Origin: Chitinophaga eiseniae
GTDB taxonomy: Bacteria; Bacteroidota; Bacteroidia; Chitinophagales; Chitinophagaceae
Direction of reading: 5' to 3'
Assembly: GCF_900167135.1 (NCBI RefSeq)
Contig: NZ_FUWZ01000001.1
Span: 744,001 to 808,000, forward strand
Length of the DNA stretch: 64,000 nt
Both the position numbers and the translations under genes were made by a program. The number at the start of each line of letters is the position of its first letter. The first letter of the stretch is position 1. Shown here one piece after another: positions 27,349 through 35,550 of this stretch. The notes under the pieces were generated by a model, which was not told the origin of the DNA, searched no databases, and saw only the letters and a program-made list of their open reading frames with translations.

Positions 27349-28044
27349 ATGACACCCGAACAGCCGATTATCCAGTTAACGAATGCGAGTATTTACCAGG
27401 GAAATTCTTTGATTTTGTCTGATGTGAATATTACAGTGAATAAAGGAGAGTTTGTATATCTTATTGGTAAAACGGGGACGGGCAAGTCCAGTCTGCTGAA
27501 GACGCTGTACGGGGACCTGCCTTTAAAGGACGGTACCGGCCAGGTCGTGGGTTTTGACCTGAAGAAGATGGACTGGAAGAAGGTGCCTTACCTGCGTCGT
27601 AACCTGGGCGTGGTGTTCCAGGACTTTCAGCTGCTGACCGACCGTAACGTGCACGACAACCTGAAATTTGCGCTGCGGGCCACGGGCTGGCAGGACAATA
27701 AACAGATGGAGGATAAGATAGCGGATGTGCTGGACAAGGTGGGGTTGGGCACGAAAGGGTTCAAAATGCCATATGAACTGTCGGGTGGCGAGCAGCAGCG
27801 TATTGACATTGCGCGGGCGATGCTCAATTCCCCCCGGCTGATCCTGGCAGACGAGCCTACGGGCAACCTGGACCCGGAGACTTCCGACGGCATTATGCAG
27901 CTGTTGTTCCGTATTTGCCGGGAGGGCACCGCCATCGTGATGGCCACCCATGACTACATCGTTTTACAAAAGTTCCCGTCCAGGGTGCTGCGTACCGAAA
28001 ATGGTCATGTGACAGACAACGCGGCGTTGAATTTCTCTGCTTAG
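27349..28044 (+). CDS. ftsE: FtsE-like ABC transporter ATP-binding protein
   Basis: A 231-residue ATPase of the FtsE/LolD type. Walker A is GKTGTGKSS near residue 40; the Q loop follows at VVFQDFQLL, the signature is LSGGEQQR near 147, and Walker B is LILADEPTGNLDPE near 165. FtsE works with the membrane protein FtsX to activate cell-wall hydrolases at the division septum. I start it at 27349 because an upstream in-frame start at 27298 would fall before the -7 box. No FtsX gene is adjacent, so the partner must lie elsewhere, or this could be another ATPase of the same subfamily. Confidence 0.82.
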   Translation: MTPEQPIIQLTNASIYQGNSLILSDVNITVNKGEFVYLIGKTGTGKSSLLKTLYGDLPLKDGTGQVVGFDLKKMDWKKVPYLRRNLGVVFQDFQLLTDRNVHDNLKFALRATGWQDNKQMEDKIADVLDKVGLGTKGFKMPYELSGGEQQRIDIARAMLNSPRLILADEPTGNLDPETSDGIMQLLFRICREGTAIVMATHDYIVLQKFPSRVLRTENGHVTDNAALNFSA

Positions 28045-28103
28045 TTGGTTAGAAGTGAATTACAGATATAAATTATTCAGAATTAATTATAAATTACGGC
28101 TTT

Positions 28104-28135
28104 ATTGGTAATTCGTATTTTTTAAATTACCTTTG
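28104..28135 (+). promoter_or_regulatory. Promoter of rpsO
   Basis: ATTG (28104-28107), 20-base spacer, TACCTTTG (28128-28135). Leader of about 48 bases before the rpsO ATG at 28187. It is A/T-rich, with no clear structured S15-binding site. Confidence 0.75.
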
Positions 28136-28186
28136 CACCGGAAAAATAGCGACAAAAAACATTATTATTACTTATTATTATTAAAG

Positions 28187-28459
28187 ATGTCTTACTTAAC
28201 TGTTGAAAAGAAAGCCAATATTTTTAAGGAATTTGGTGGAAGCGAGAAAAATACAGGCTCCGTGGAAGCGCAAATTGCCCTGCTGACTGAGCGTATCAAC
28301 AGCATTTCCGGTCACCTGAAACAAAACAAAAAAGATTTCTCCACTCATCGCGGACTGATGAAAATGGTAGGTCAGAGAAAGCGTCTGCTCGCTTATCTGT
28401 CTAAAACCAACCTTACCGGCTATCGTGCCCTCATTGAGAAGTTAGGTCTCAGGAAGTAA
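28187..28459 (+). CDS. rpsO: 30S ribosomal protein S15
   Basis: S15 is a primary 16S rRNA-binding protein of the small subunit. The 90-residue product starting at 28187 ([17 protein letters not shown]) has the family length; in-frame sequence to 28133 is upstream of it and overlaps the promoter. Signatures are [14 protein letters not shown] and the HxGL segment [15 protein letters not shown]. It precedes pnp, as in many bacteria, but a strong terminator lies between them here. Confidence 0.97.
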   Translation: MSYLTVEKKANIFKEFGGSEKNTGSVEAQIALLTERINSISGHLKQNKKDFSTHRGLMKMVGQRKRLLAYLSKTNLTGYRALIEKLGLRK

Positions 28460-28478
28460 CAATGACTTGATTATAGCG

Positions 28479-28513
28479 CTATTCCCAACTTTTATGTTGG
28501 GAATAGTTTTTTT
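28479..28513 (+). terminator. Terminator between rpsO and pnp
   Basis: An 11-bp perfect stem CTATTCCCAAC / GTTGGGAATAG with a six-base loop and seven T residues. pnp therefore needs its own promoter or readthrough. Confidence 0.92.
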
Positions 28514-28585
28514 GTATGTATACGTTTTGTTATCCTTGTGATTGTAATAAATGGATAACGTTATCTAATTAATCCTCACTTTTTT

Positions 28586-30931
28586 ATGAATCTGACACCT
28601 ATCTCAGTGAAATTCGATATAGGAGACGGTCGTATCGTGACCATCGAGACCGGCAAGTTGGCCCGTCAGGCTGACGGAGCGGTAACGGTGCGTTTGGGGA
28701 ATGCAATTCTGCTGGCCACTGTGGTAGCGAATAAAGAACCTAAACCCGGCCAGTCCTTCTTCCCACTTACTGTTGACTACCAGGAAAAATTTGCTTCTGC
28801 CGGCCGCATACCCGGATCTTTTTTCAAACGCGAAGGCAGACTATCCGATTATGAAGTCCTGATCTCCCGCCTGATCGACCGTGCATTACGCCCACTGTTC
28901 CCCGACAACTATTTATGCGAAGTACAGGTACTGGTTACACTCATCTCTTCTGATCCTGAGGTAATGCCCGATGCACTGGCCTGCCTGGCCGCATCTGCTG
29001 CACTCGCCGTTTCTGACGTGCCCATCCAGGAGATCATCTCCGAAGTACGGGTAGCCCGCATTGAAGGCAAATATGTGATCAACCCGAACCGTACCGATCT
29101 GGCCAAAGCCGATATGGACTTCATCATTGGTGCTACTGAAAAGAACATCATGATGGTGGAAGGGGAGAGCAAAGAGTGCCAGGAAGAAGACCTGATCGCT
29201 GCTATCGAGGCTGCACACGCCGCTATCAGGGTACAGGTAAAAGCACAGGAAGAACTGCGCGACCTGAAAGGCGTGAAAGGCAAACGCGAATACACGCTGC
29301 CTCATCAGAACGAAGAACTGAAAGCAAAAGTGACCGCTTTTGCGAAAGATAAAATTTACGCGGTAGCGAAATCCGCTTCTGCCAAACATGACCGCAGCGA
29401 TGCGTTCAAAAAAATCGCGGAAGAGCTGAAAGAAAGCCTCGGCGAACTGCCGGAAGAAGATGCACCGCTCGTAGGTGAATACTTCCACGACCTGGAGAAA
29501 GAGGTGATCCGCAACATGATCCTCGACGAGTCTGTCCGCCTGGACGGCCGCGCGCTGGACCAGGTGCGCCCGCTGGCGATGGAAACAGACATTCTGCCTT
29601 CCCCGCACGGCTCTGCCCTGTTCACCCGTGGTGAAACCCAGTCCCTCACGACTGTTACCCTGGGTACACCTGAAGATGAGCTGCTGATCGAAAGCGCTGC
29701 TACTTCCAACTACTCTAAATTCATCCTGCACTACAACTTCCCGCCATTCTCCACCGGTGAGGTGAAAATGATGCGCGGCCCAGGCCGTCGTGAAGTAGGG
29801 CACGGTAACCTGGCCATGCGCTCCCTGAGGCAAATGATGCCTGGTTCCGATTACGCCTACACCGTACGTGTAGTATCCGATATCCTCGAGTCTAACGGTT
29901 CTTCCTCCATGGCGACCGTATGTGCCGGCTCACTGGCGCTGATGGACGCAGGTGTGCCGCTGCCAAAACACGTTTCCGGCGTGGCCATGGGCCTCATCTC
30001 CCGTGCGTCTGACGGCAAATGGGCGGTGCTGACCGACATCCTGGGTGATGAAGATCACCTCGGTGATATGGACTTTAAAGTAACCGGTACCCGCGACGGT
30101 ATCGTAGGTATCCAGATGGATATCAAAGTGGACGGCCTGAGCATGGACGTAATGCGCTCCGCACTGGCACAGGCAAAGAAAGGACGACTGCACATCGTGG
30201 AAGCGATGTATGCTGTTGTTCCTGCTGCCCGTCCTGAACCAAAACCACACGCACCACGTATGGAGAAGATCATCATCGACCGCGAATTTATCGGCGCAGT
30301 GATCGGACCGGGTGGTAAAATCATACAGGAAATCCAACGCGAAACCGGTACTACCATCAATATTGAAGAGGTAGGCGAAACCGGTGAAGTGAGCATCTTC
30401 TCTTCACAGAAAGAGAGCCTGGACAAAGCCGTGGCATGGGTGAAAGGCATCGTAGCCGTTCCGGAAGTAGGAGAGGTGTACGAGTCTGTTGTTAAATCCA
30501 TCATGCCATACGGCGCTTTCGTAGAGTTCATGCCTGGCAAACAAGGCCTGCTGCACATCTCCGAAGTATCCTGGAAACGCCTCGAAACTATGGAAGGCGT
30601 ACTGTCTGAAGGTGAAAAGGTAAAAGTAAAACTCACCGGTACCGATCCTAAAACCGGTAAGTTCAAACTGAGCCGTAAAGTGCTGATGCCGAAACCGGAA
30701 GGATACGTAGAACGCGAAGAAGGCGATCGCGGCGAACGCCGTGATCGCGGTGATCGCGGTGACAGACGTGACCGTGGCCCTCGCGACGACAGACGCGGTG
30801 GCGGTGACCGTGACCGTGGCGACAGACGTGGTCCCCGTGATGACCGTGGCCCTCGTGATGACCGCGGCCCTCGCCCTGAGCGCCAGGACTTCCCGGAAAA
30901 ACCACAGGAACCTACCTTCGACGAAGAATAG
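28586..30931 (+). CDS. pnp: Polyribonucleotide nucleotidyltransferase with Arg/Asp/Gly-rich tail
   Basis: PNPase degrades RNA 3' to 5' by phosphorolysis. The 781 residues hold two RNase PH domains (about 10-240 and 320-550, the second with [10 protein letters not shown] and [15 protein letters not shown]), a KH domain ([20 protein letters not shown], about 563-582) and an S1 domain (about 625-700, [20 protein letters not shown]). Beyond that, where E. coli PNPase ends near 711, about 75 residues form a disordered tail of repeated DRG, RRDRG and GPRDD units rich in Arg, Asp and Gly. Such tails resemble RGG-type RNA-binding regions. The gene follows rpsO after a terminator. Confidence 0.97.
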   Translation: MNLTPISVKFDIGDGRIVTIETGKLARQADGAVTVRLGNAILLATVVANKEPKPGQSFFPLTVDYQEKFASAGRIPGSFFKREGRLSDYEVLISRLIDRALRPLFPDNYLCEVQVLVTLISSDPEVMPDALACLAASAALAVSDVPIQEIISEVRVARIEGKYVINPNRTDLAKADMDFIIGATEKNIMMVEGESKECQEEDLIAAIEAAHAAIRVQVKAQEELRDLKGVKGKREYTLPHQNEELKAKVTAFAKDKIYAVAKSASAKHDRSDAFKKIAEELKESLGELPEEDAPLVGEYFHDLEKEVIRNMILDESVRLDGRALDQVRPLAMETDILPSPHGSALFTRGETQSLTTVTLGTPEDELLIESAATSNYSKFILHYNFPPFSTGEVKMMRGPGRREVGHGNLAMRSLRQMMPGSDYAYTVRVVSDILESNGSSSMATVCAGSLALMDAGVPLPKHVSGVAMGLISRASDGKWAVLTDILGDEDHLGDMDFKVTGTRDGIVGIQMDIKVDGLSMDVMRSALAQAKKGRLHIVEAMYAVVPAARPEPKPHAPRMEKIIIDREFIGAVIGPGGKIIQEIQRETGTTINIEEVGETGEVSIFSSQKESLDKAVAWVKGIVAVPEVGEVYESVVKSIMPYGAFVEFMPGKQGLLHISEVSWKRLETMEGVLSEGEKVKVKLTGTDPKTGKFKLSRKVLMPKPEGYVEREEGDRGERRDRGDRGDRRDRGPRDDRRGGGDRDRGDRRGPRDDRGPRDDRGPRPERQDFPEKPQEPTFDEE

Positions 30932-30972
30932 TTCCGGGTTTTACCCAACACAGTTTATAACTGAAATTAAAT

Positions 30973-31016
30973 AAACGAGAAAGCAGCTACTGTCTAGTGG
31001 CTGCTTTTTCGTTTAC
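30973..31016 (+). terminator. Terminator after pnp
   Basis: An imperfect 19-bp stem (30973-30991 with 30996-31014) around AAAGCAGC / GCTGCTTT, with a T-rich right arm. Confidence 0.8.
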
Positions 31017-31025
31017 TGGCGGAAA

Positions 31026-31058
31026 CAAAAAAGGCATCTCCCGGAGATGCCCTTTTTA
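31026..31058 (-). terminator. Terminator of the 191-residue secreted protein gene
   Basis: GGCATCTCC and GGAGATGCC form a compact hairpin (31033-31051). Read on the minus strand it is followed by six T residues. Confidence 0.85.
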
Positions 31059-31076
31059 TTTGTGTCATCGGAATGG

Positions 31077-31652
31077 CTACCTGTGCGTGATCTGCTCTAC
31101 GCAGAAAGTGCTCTCCCGGAAAATCTCTTTGCCGTTGTTCATCCGGAATACCCGGTAGTTGTTGTTATTGATAGGCTCAAAGATGAGCTTGTATGCCGGT
31201 TGTACGATTTTGCTGCCCCTTTCCACGAGTTTCAGGTTGCCAGTGGCCAACAGGTCGGGCAGTATCTCTTCCACATAAGGCATCAGGATGCCGCAATCCT
31301 CCGCCCACAGCAGGTTCATCCTGTCCGTCCGGAAATTGATCTCTTTATTGAGGGTGTCTTCCAGGAAACAGTAGGCTTTCAGGAAGTGGTTGGCCATATC
31401 GTTGGCATTGAGCTTTGCAAACTGGATGTTCCGGAATACTTTGTTGCTGTTCTTGTTGTTGCGCAGCGTGGTGTCCATCGTGATCATATAATCGAGCAGA
31501 TGCTGCCGGTCGAAGATAAGGACAACATTGTCTCCCTGGTAAACTACAGAGTCTCTGAAGGGTTCGGACGGCGGCTGTACTTTAATCACTGTTTGTGCCG
31601 TGGCGGCCCATGAGCAGGCAATGCCTGCGAGCAGGAGCAGTAATGTTTTCAT
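31077..31652 (-). CDS. Secreted protein of unknown function
   Basis: A 191-residue protein with a clear signal peptide, MKTLLLLLAGIACSWAATAQ, cut after residue 20. The mature part is mixed, with two lone cysteines (AYCFLED and EDCGILM) and a basic C-terminal half ending FCVEQITHR. I recognise no family, and no catalytic motif is obvious. It stands alone, opposite to pnp and prmA, with its own candidate -7 box at 31680 and its own terminator at 31026, so it is an independent unit. Periplasmic location is inferred from the signal. Confidence 0.82.
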   Translation of the reverse strand: MKTLLLLLAGIACSWAATAQTVIKVQPPSEPFRDSVVYQGDNVVLIFDRQHLLDYMITMDTTLRNNKNSNKVFRNIQFAKLNANDMANHFLKAYCFLEDTLNKEINFRTDRMNLLWAEDCGILMPYVEEILPDLLATGNLKLVERGSKIVQPAYKLIFEPINNNNYRVFRMNNGKEIFRESTFCVEQITHR

Positions 31653-31679
31653 AGGTAATATTGGTTAATTTTTACATGT

Positions 31680-31687
31680 CAAATATA
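31680..31687 (-). promoter_or_regulatory. Candidate -7 box for the secreted protein gene
   Basis: Reads TATATTTG on the minus strand, 27 bases before the start codon. No -33 element is evident in the A/T-rich flank. Confidence 0.45.
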
Positions 31688-31776
31688 ATAATATTAATAT
31701 AAAATGTTATAAATTAGCCCCGGGTAAATATTTTCTTACTATTTCGCCGTACCGGTGGTTGTTTCGGGCAAATCAT

Positions 31777-31784
31777 TATATTTG
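31777..31784 (+). promoter_or_regulatory. -7 box of prmA, next to the start codon
   Basis: TATATTTG followed by CCACAT and then the ATG at 31791. Only six bases separate the box from the ATG, so the message would start at or just before the start codon. Confidence 0.6.
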
Positions 31785-31790
31785 CCACAT

Positions 31791-32618
31791 ATGTCACATA
31801 TTGCCATTACGCTGCAGGCCAGCGCTGAACAGGCCGACCTGCTGGTTGCACAGTTATCGGATGCGGGTTACGAGGGATTTGAGGAGCAAACGGACCAACT
31901 GATCGCCTATATTCCGGAAGCTGATTTTGAAGAAGTATTATTGCAGTCGATTCTTTTACCTTACGGTATTACCTATACGAAAGAGACCATTCAGCAGACA
32001 AACTGGAATGCGGTGTGGGAGAGCAATTTTGAGCCTGTGCAGGTAGATGGCTTTTGTGGCATCAGGGCCGGTTTTCATCCGCCTTTTACGCCGGCGCCTA
32101 CCTATGAGATCGTGATCACGCCCAAGATGTCATTCGGTACCGGGCACCATGCCACTACCTCATCTATGATACGGTTGATGCAACATCTTTCATTTGAAGG
32201 GAAGAAAGTGTTCGATTTCGGTACCGGTACGGGGATTCTGGCCATTCTGGCCGACAAGATGGGAGCAGCAAAGACAGACGCGATTGACTATGACGAGTGG
32301 GCGGTCAACAATACGCTGGAGAACATTCAGACCAATTATACGCAGCATACCACGGTATGGCAGGCTGACAACCTGGATGCGGTGACGGACACATACGATA
32401 TCATACTGGCCAACATCAATCTGAACGTACTATTGCGCTTTATGAATGATATGCGCCGTTTAATGGCACCCGATGGCATCCTGCTGCTGAGTGGTATTAT
32501 GCCCTCAGACGAACAGCAAATACTCGCCTCGGCTGTTCCGGCGGGTTTTGTGTTGCTGGATAAAATAGAAAAAGACAACTGGCTGGCACTGAAACTGAAG
32601 GCGTCTGGAAAGGAATAG
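31791..32618 (+). CDS. prmA: Ribosomal protein L11 methyltransferase
   Basis: PrmA uses S-adenosylmethionine to trimethylate L11. The 275-residue protein has the usual N-terminal L11-binding domain (residues 1-75) and a Rossmann methyltransferase domain with KMSFGTGHHATTSSMIRL (about 115-132), FDFGTGTGILAILADKMG (about 144-161) and DIILANINLNVLL. An in-frame start 36 bases upstream would lie before the -7 box, so the ATG at 31791 is favoured. It is monocistronic. The N terminus is shorter than in E. coli, as is usual in Bacteroidota. Confidence 0.95.
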   Translation: MSHIAITLQASAEQADLLVAQLSDAGYEGFEEQTDQLIAYIPEADFEEVLLQSILLPYGITYTKETIQQTNWNAVWESNFEPVQVDGFCGIRAGFHPPFTPAPTYEIVITPKMSFGTGHHATTSSMIRLMQHLSFEGKKVFDFGTGTGILAILADKMGAAKTDAIDYDEWAVNNTLENIQTNYTQHTTVWQADNLDAVTDTYDIILANINLNVLLRFMNDMRRLMAPDGILLLSGIMPSDEQQILASAVPAGFVLLDKIEKDNWLALKLKASGKE

Positions 32619-32732
32619 TTTTAAATTTTATATGAAAAGTGCTGATAATCCAACTTTTGTGTTACAAACTTTTCTAATGTTTGCTTAATTTTAACACAGA
32701 ATTTGTTATCTTAGCAATCCTAACTTATAGTG

Positions 32733-33374
32733 ATGACAGAAATTTTATTGCTTTTTTGTGCTTATCTGATCGGTTCAGTACCTACAGCTGTATGGGTAAG
32801 TAAAGGTGTCTTCGGGATGGATATCAGGGAATATGGCAGCGGTAACGCCGGTGCTACCAACACATTCCGTGTACTGGGCCCCAAAGCAGGAACTTTTGTG
32901 ATGGTAGTAGACATGTTGAAAGGTGTACTGGCGGTGCGGTTAGCATATCTCGTTTCTTACTATCACGACCCCGAGCATCTGACACAGCTGGTGAACCTCC
33001 AGATCGGTCTGGGCCTGACGGCCGTAGTAGGGCACATTTTCCCAATCTGGGCCAATTTCAGGGGCGGTAAAGGCATCGCCACACTGTTCGGCCTGGTACT
33101 GGCCATTCAGCCGGTAGTAGCGCTGTGCTGCGTGGGCGTATTTCTGATGATCCTGTTCCTGACACGTTATGTGTCCTTAAGTTCTATCATCGCCAGCATC
33201 GCATTTCCTGTCCTCATCCTGTATATCTTTAATGAACCTGAAATATACTACCGCATCTTTGCCATCGCTGTGGCGCTGATGGTCGTATTAACACATCAGA
33301 AAAATATCACCCGTCTGTTGAAAGGTAACGAGAGCAAAGTTCCTTTGTTCAGGAACAGAAAGGAAAAACATTAA
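32733..33374 (+). CDS. plsY: Glycerol-3-phosphate acyltransferase (acyl-phosphate type)
   Basis: PlsY transfers an acyl group from acyl phosphate to glycerol 3-phosphate, the first step of phospholipid synthesis, in the inner membrane. The 213-residue protein has about five membrane segments and the family motifs REYGSGNAGATNTFR (about residue 33), IFPIWANFRGGKGIAT (about 105) and a C-terminal THQKNI with the conserved glutamate shortly after. The ATG at 32733 is preferred over the overlapping GTG at 32730. It is followed by a hairpin at 33401-33455 that also holds part of the next promoter. Confidence 0.95.
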   Translation: MTEILLLFCAYLIGSVPTAVWVSKGVFGMDIREYGSGNAGATNTFRVLGPKAGTFVMVVDMLKGVLAVRLAYLVSYYHDPEHLTQLVNLQIGLGLTAVVGHIFPIWANFRGGKGIATLFGLVLAIQPVVALCCVGVFLMILFLTRYVSLSSIIASIAFPVLILYIFNEPEIYYRIFAIAVALMVVLTHQKNITRLLKGNESKVPLFRNRKEKH

Positions 33375-33400
33375 TTCAGCTATTAGGCTATAAACATCGA

Positions 33401-33460
33401 AGCATAAAGTAGAAAGCCGGGCCAGCCGAAGTGTGCACGCTTTTTGCTTTATGCTTTTCT
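33401..33460 (+). terminator. Hairpin after plsY, overlapping the next promoter
   Basis: Seventeen bases at 33401-33417 (AGCATAAAGTAGAAAGC) pair with 33439-33455 allowing two G-T pairs; a short T run follows at 33456. The TTTG at 33443-33446 in the right arm is also the -33 element of the M48 gene. Confidence 0.65.
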
Positions 33461-33474
33461 GCATTATAAATTTG
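33443..33474 (+). promoter_or_regulatory. Promoter of the M48 protease gene
   Basis: TTTG (33443-33446), 20-base spacer, TAAATTTG (33467-33474), eight bases before the ATG at 33483, so the transcript would be nearly leaderless. Confidence 0.75.
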
Positions 33475-33482
33475 ATTCACCC

Positions 33483-34283
33483 ATGAAAAAGATCGCACTT
33501 ATCTTTACTGCCGGCATCGGGCTGTTAGCAGCGTGTACACGCGTACCTATTACAGGCCGCAGCCAGTTAAACCTGCTCCCCGAAAGCACCATGCAATCCA
33601 TGGCCCTCCAGGAATACCAGTCATTTCTCTCTTCCAACAAGGTAGTGTCGCAAAGCACCAATAAGGACGCGGAAATGGTAAAAAGAGTAGGACAAAGGAT
33701 TGCCGCCGCTGTTACTGCGTACATGAACCAGAATAACATGGGCAACCAGATAGCTGACTATAAATGGGAATTCAACCTCGTAGATAGTAAAGAAGTGAAC
33801 GCCTGGTGTATGCCGGGAGGAAAAGTAGTGGTGTACACCGGACTGCTGCCCGTAACGCAGAACGAAACAGCTTTAGCCTGTGTAATGGGACACGAAATTG
33901 CCCACGCCATCGCCCGCCATGGTAACGAACGTATGAGCCAGGGACTGGTGGCACAAGGCATCCAGGTGGCAGGTTCCGTAGCCCTGGGTAAAAACCCCAC
34001 CGCTGTCAACCTGTTCAACCAGGCCTTCGGCGTAGGCGGTAACCTCGGTATCATGGCCTTCTCCCGCCAGAACGAACTGGAAGCCGACCACCTCGGTGTT
34101 ATCTTCATGGCAATGGCCGGTTACAACCCGCAGGAATCCATTCCCTTCTGGCAACGCATGGCCAACATGAGCCAGGGCCAGAAACCACCGGAATTCATGA
34201 GCACCCACCCGAGCGACGCCAGACGTGTACAACAGCTTCAGCAACTGATGCCGGAAGCCATGAAATACTACAGGCCCAGATAA
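33483..34283 (+). CDS. M48 family metalloprotease, lipoprotein
   Basis: A 266-residue periplasmic zinc protease of the M48 family (LoiP/Oma1-like). MKKIALIFTAGIGLLAAC gives a lipoprotein signal with Cys18, followed by the common TRVPITGRSQLNLL segment. The zinc motif is HEIAHAIARHG near residue 140, with the third ligand in NELEADHLG near 200. The ATG at 33483 lies just after a strong promoter; an upstream in-frame start at 33444 would be inside that promoter. Such proteases take part in envelope quality control. Convergent with oxyR, separated by a terminator set inside inverted repeats. Confidence 0.94.
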   Translation: MKKIALIFTAGIGLLAACTRVPITGRSQLNLLPESTMQSMALQEYQSFLSSNKVVSQSTNKDAEMVKRVGQRIAAAVTAYMNQNNMGNQIADYKWEFNLVDSKEVNAWCMPGGKVVVYTGLLPVTQNETALACVMGHEIAHAIARHGNERMSQGLVAQGIQVAGSVALGKNPTAVNLFNQAFGVGGNLGIMAFSRQNELEADHLGVIFMAMAGYNPQESIPFWQRMANMSQGQKPPEFMSTHPSDARRVQQLQQLMPEAMKYYRPR

Positions 34284-34294
34284 TACCATGTGGA

Positions 34295-34486
34295 GATTTT
34301 TTGATTTAAGATTTTTTGATTTACGATTTTTTGATTTTGTAAACAGATAATAAAGAAGCCCGAAGCGAGTACAAATCACTTCGGGCTTCTTTATTAAAAA
34401 AATTACTGGCTGCGTTGAATCGCGAAATCAAAAAATCGTAAATCAAAAAATCGTAAATCAAAAAATCCGTAAATCAAAAAATCCGT
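34295..34486. repeat. A/T-rich repeat locus 2, inverted arms around a terminator
   Basis: Left arm 34295-34338: three 15-base units of GATTTTTTGATTTAA type. Right arm 34425-34486: four units of AAATCAAAAAATCGT type (two of 15 and two of 16 bases), the reverse complement. The hairpin terminator at 34349-34395 lies between them. The right arm stops about six bases from the oxyR stop codon. Confidence 0.92.
34349..34395. terminator. Bidirectional terminator between M48 and oxyR genes
   Basis: A perfect 17-bp stem (34349-34365 with 34379-34395) around GAAGCCCGAAG / CTTCGGGCTTC, flanked by the inverted A/T-rich repeats. Confidence 0.9.
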
Positions 34487-34492
34487 AAATCC

Positions 34493-35434
34493 CTACATAT
34501 CTATCTCGATAACCTTTTTGTTCTTCTGTATTTTTGTCTTCTCCGGCACATGTGCGAGGATTTCCTTCTTAAAAGCCTCTATCAGCGCCTGTTTGATAAA
34601 ATGCCGATGGGTAACAAGACTGATTTCCCTTACCGGCTCCGGCGTTTTAAAATAACGTACCATGTTCAGCTGACGGCTGCTCAGGTCCTGTAATGACAGT
34701 TCCGGTAAAATGGTATAGCCTTCGTTGAGGTCTACCATCCGTTTGAGCGTTTCCACGCTGCCGGTATTGTACTCAAGGTTCTTGTGCTCGCCCATGGTGA
34801 ACTTGTCCTTGCAGATGTTCAGCACCTGGTTACGCATACAGTGCCCTTCGTTGAGCAGCCACACATCCTTCAGCTCCAGTTCTTCCGCCCGCACGACTTT
34901 CTTTTCATACAGCGGGTTGCTTTTGGCGGCATACACTACAAACGATTCATAAAACAGCGGATGCTCCTCCAGGTGCGGGTTATGCAACGGTGTCGCCAGC
35001 AGGCCGCAATCCAGCAGTTCCTGCTTCAGCTGCTGAATAATCTGTTCTGTAGGATATTCCCATATTTCCAGTTTTACCCTGGGATATTTTTTCATGAAAC
35101 CGGTCAGGATACGGGGAAGAAGATAAGGCGCAAGGGTAGGGATGATGCCCACTTTCAGGTTGCCCTGAACTTCCTTTTTCTGGTCGGCGATAATTTCCCG
35201 GATACGGGCATTTTCCTTCAGGATAATCCTCGCCTGCGCTACTACCGCAATACCGATTTCGGTGGGGACCACAGGCAGTTTACTGCGGTCAAATAATTTA
35301 ATGCCCAGCTCATCTTCCAGTTTTTGTATCTGCATACTCAGCGTGGGCTGCGTTACGAAGCATTTTTCCGCCGCTACCACAAAGCTCCGGTAGGTGTCTA
35401 CCGCAACAATGTACTCCAATTGAACCGTTGTCAT
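34493..35434 (-). CDS. oxyR: Hydrogen peroxide-sensing regulator OxyR (LysR family)
   Basis: A 313-residue LysR-type activator. The helix-turn-helix occupies residues 4-60 (SFVVAAEKCFVTQPTLSMQI). The redox cysteines fall at Cys199 and Cys208 (GHCMRNQVLNIC), the same numbers as in E. coli OxyR, so peroxide sensing by disulfide is expected. Downstream the TGSVETLKRMVDLNEGYTIL segment matches OxyR. Target genes such as catalase are not in this window. A full -7 box lies four bases before the ATG. The 3' end abuts the repeat locus at 34425-34486. Confidence 0.95.
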   Translation of the reverse strand: MTTVQLEYIVAVDTYRSFVVAAEKCFVTQPTLSMQIQKLEDELGIKLFDRSKLPVVPTEIGIAVVAQARIILKENARIREIIADQKKEVQGNLKVGIIPTLAPYLLPRILTGFMKKYPRVKLEIWEYPTEQIIQQLKQELLDCGLLATPLHNPHLEEHPLFYESFVVYAAKSNPLYEKKVVRAEELELKDVWLLNEGHCMRNQVLNICKDKFTMGEHKNLEYNTGSVETLKRMVDLNEGYTILPELSLQDLSSRQLNMVRYFKTPEPVREISLVTHRHFIKQALIEAFKKEILAHVPEKTKIQKNKKVIEIDM

Positions 35435-35438
35435 ACTG

Positions 35439-35446
35439 CAAAGGTA
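35439..35446 (-). promoter_or_regulatory. -7 box immediately before oxyR
   Basis: Reads TACCTTTG on the minus strand, then CAGT and the ATG. A start site at the usual distance would coincide with the ATG. Confidence 0.5.
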
Positions 35447-35484
35447 TTGATAAAATCTATAGGAAACATCTTTGGAATCATAAT

Positions 35485-35520
35485 CAGAAGGGCAGTCATC
35501 TGCGGATGGCTGCCCTTCTG
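35485..35520. terminator. Hairpin between oxyR and the next minus-strand gene
   Basis: A 16-bp stem around CAGAAGGGCAG / CTGCCCTTCTG with a TGCG loop and one G-T pair. It lacks a clear T run, so it may be a 3' end stabiliser rather than a terminator. Confidence 0.6.
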
Positions 35521-35550
35521 ATATCGTAAAAATTTTGTTGAATGCGTGTA

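Noticed and set aside
30730-30890. Repetitive DNA that looked like a tandem satellite or CRISPR-like array
   Set aside because: It is in frame within pnp and encodes the DRG/RRDRG tail; there are no spacers.
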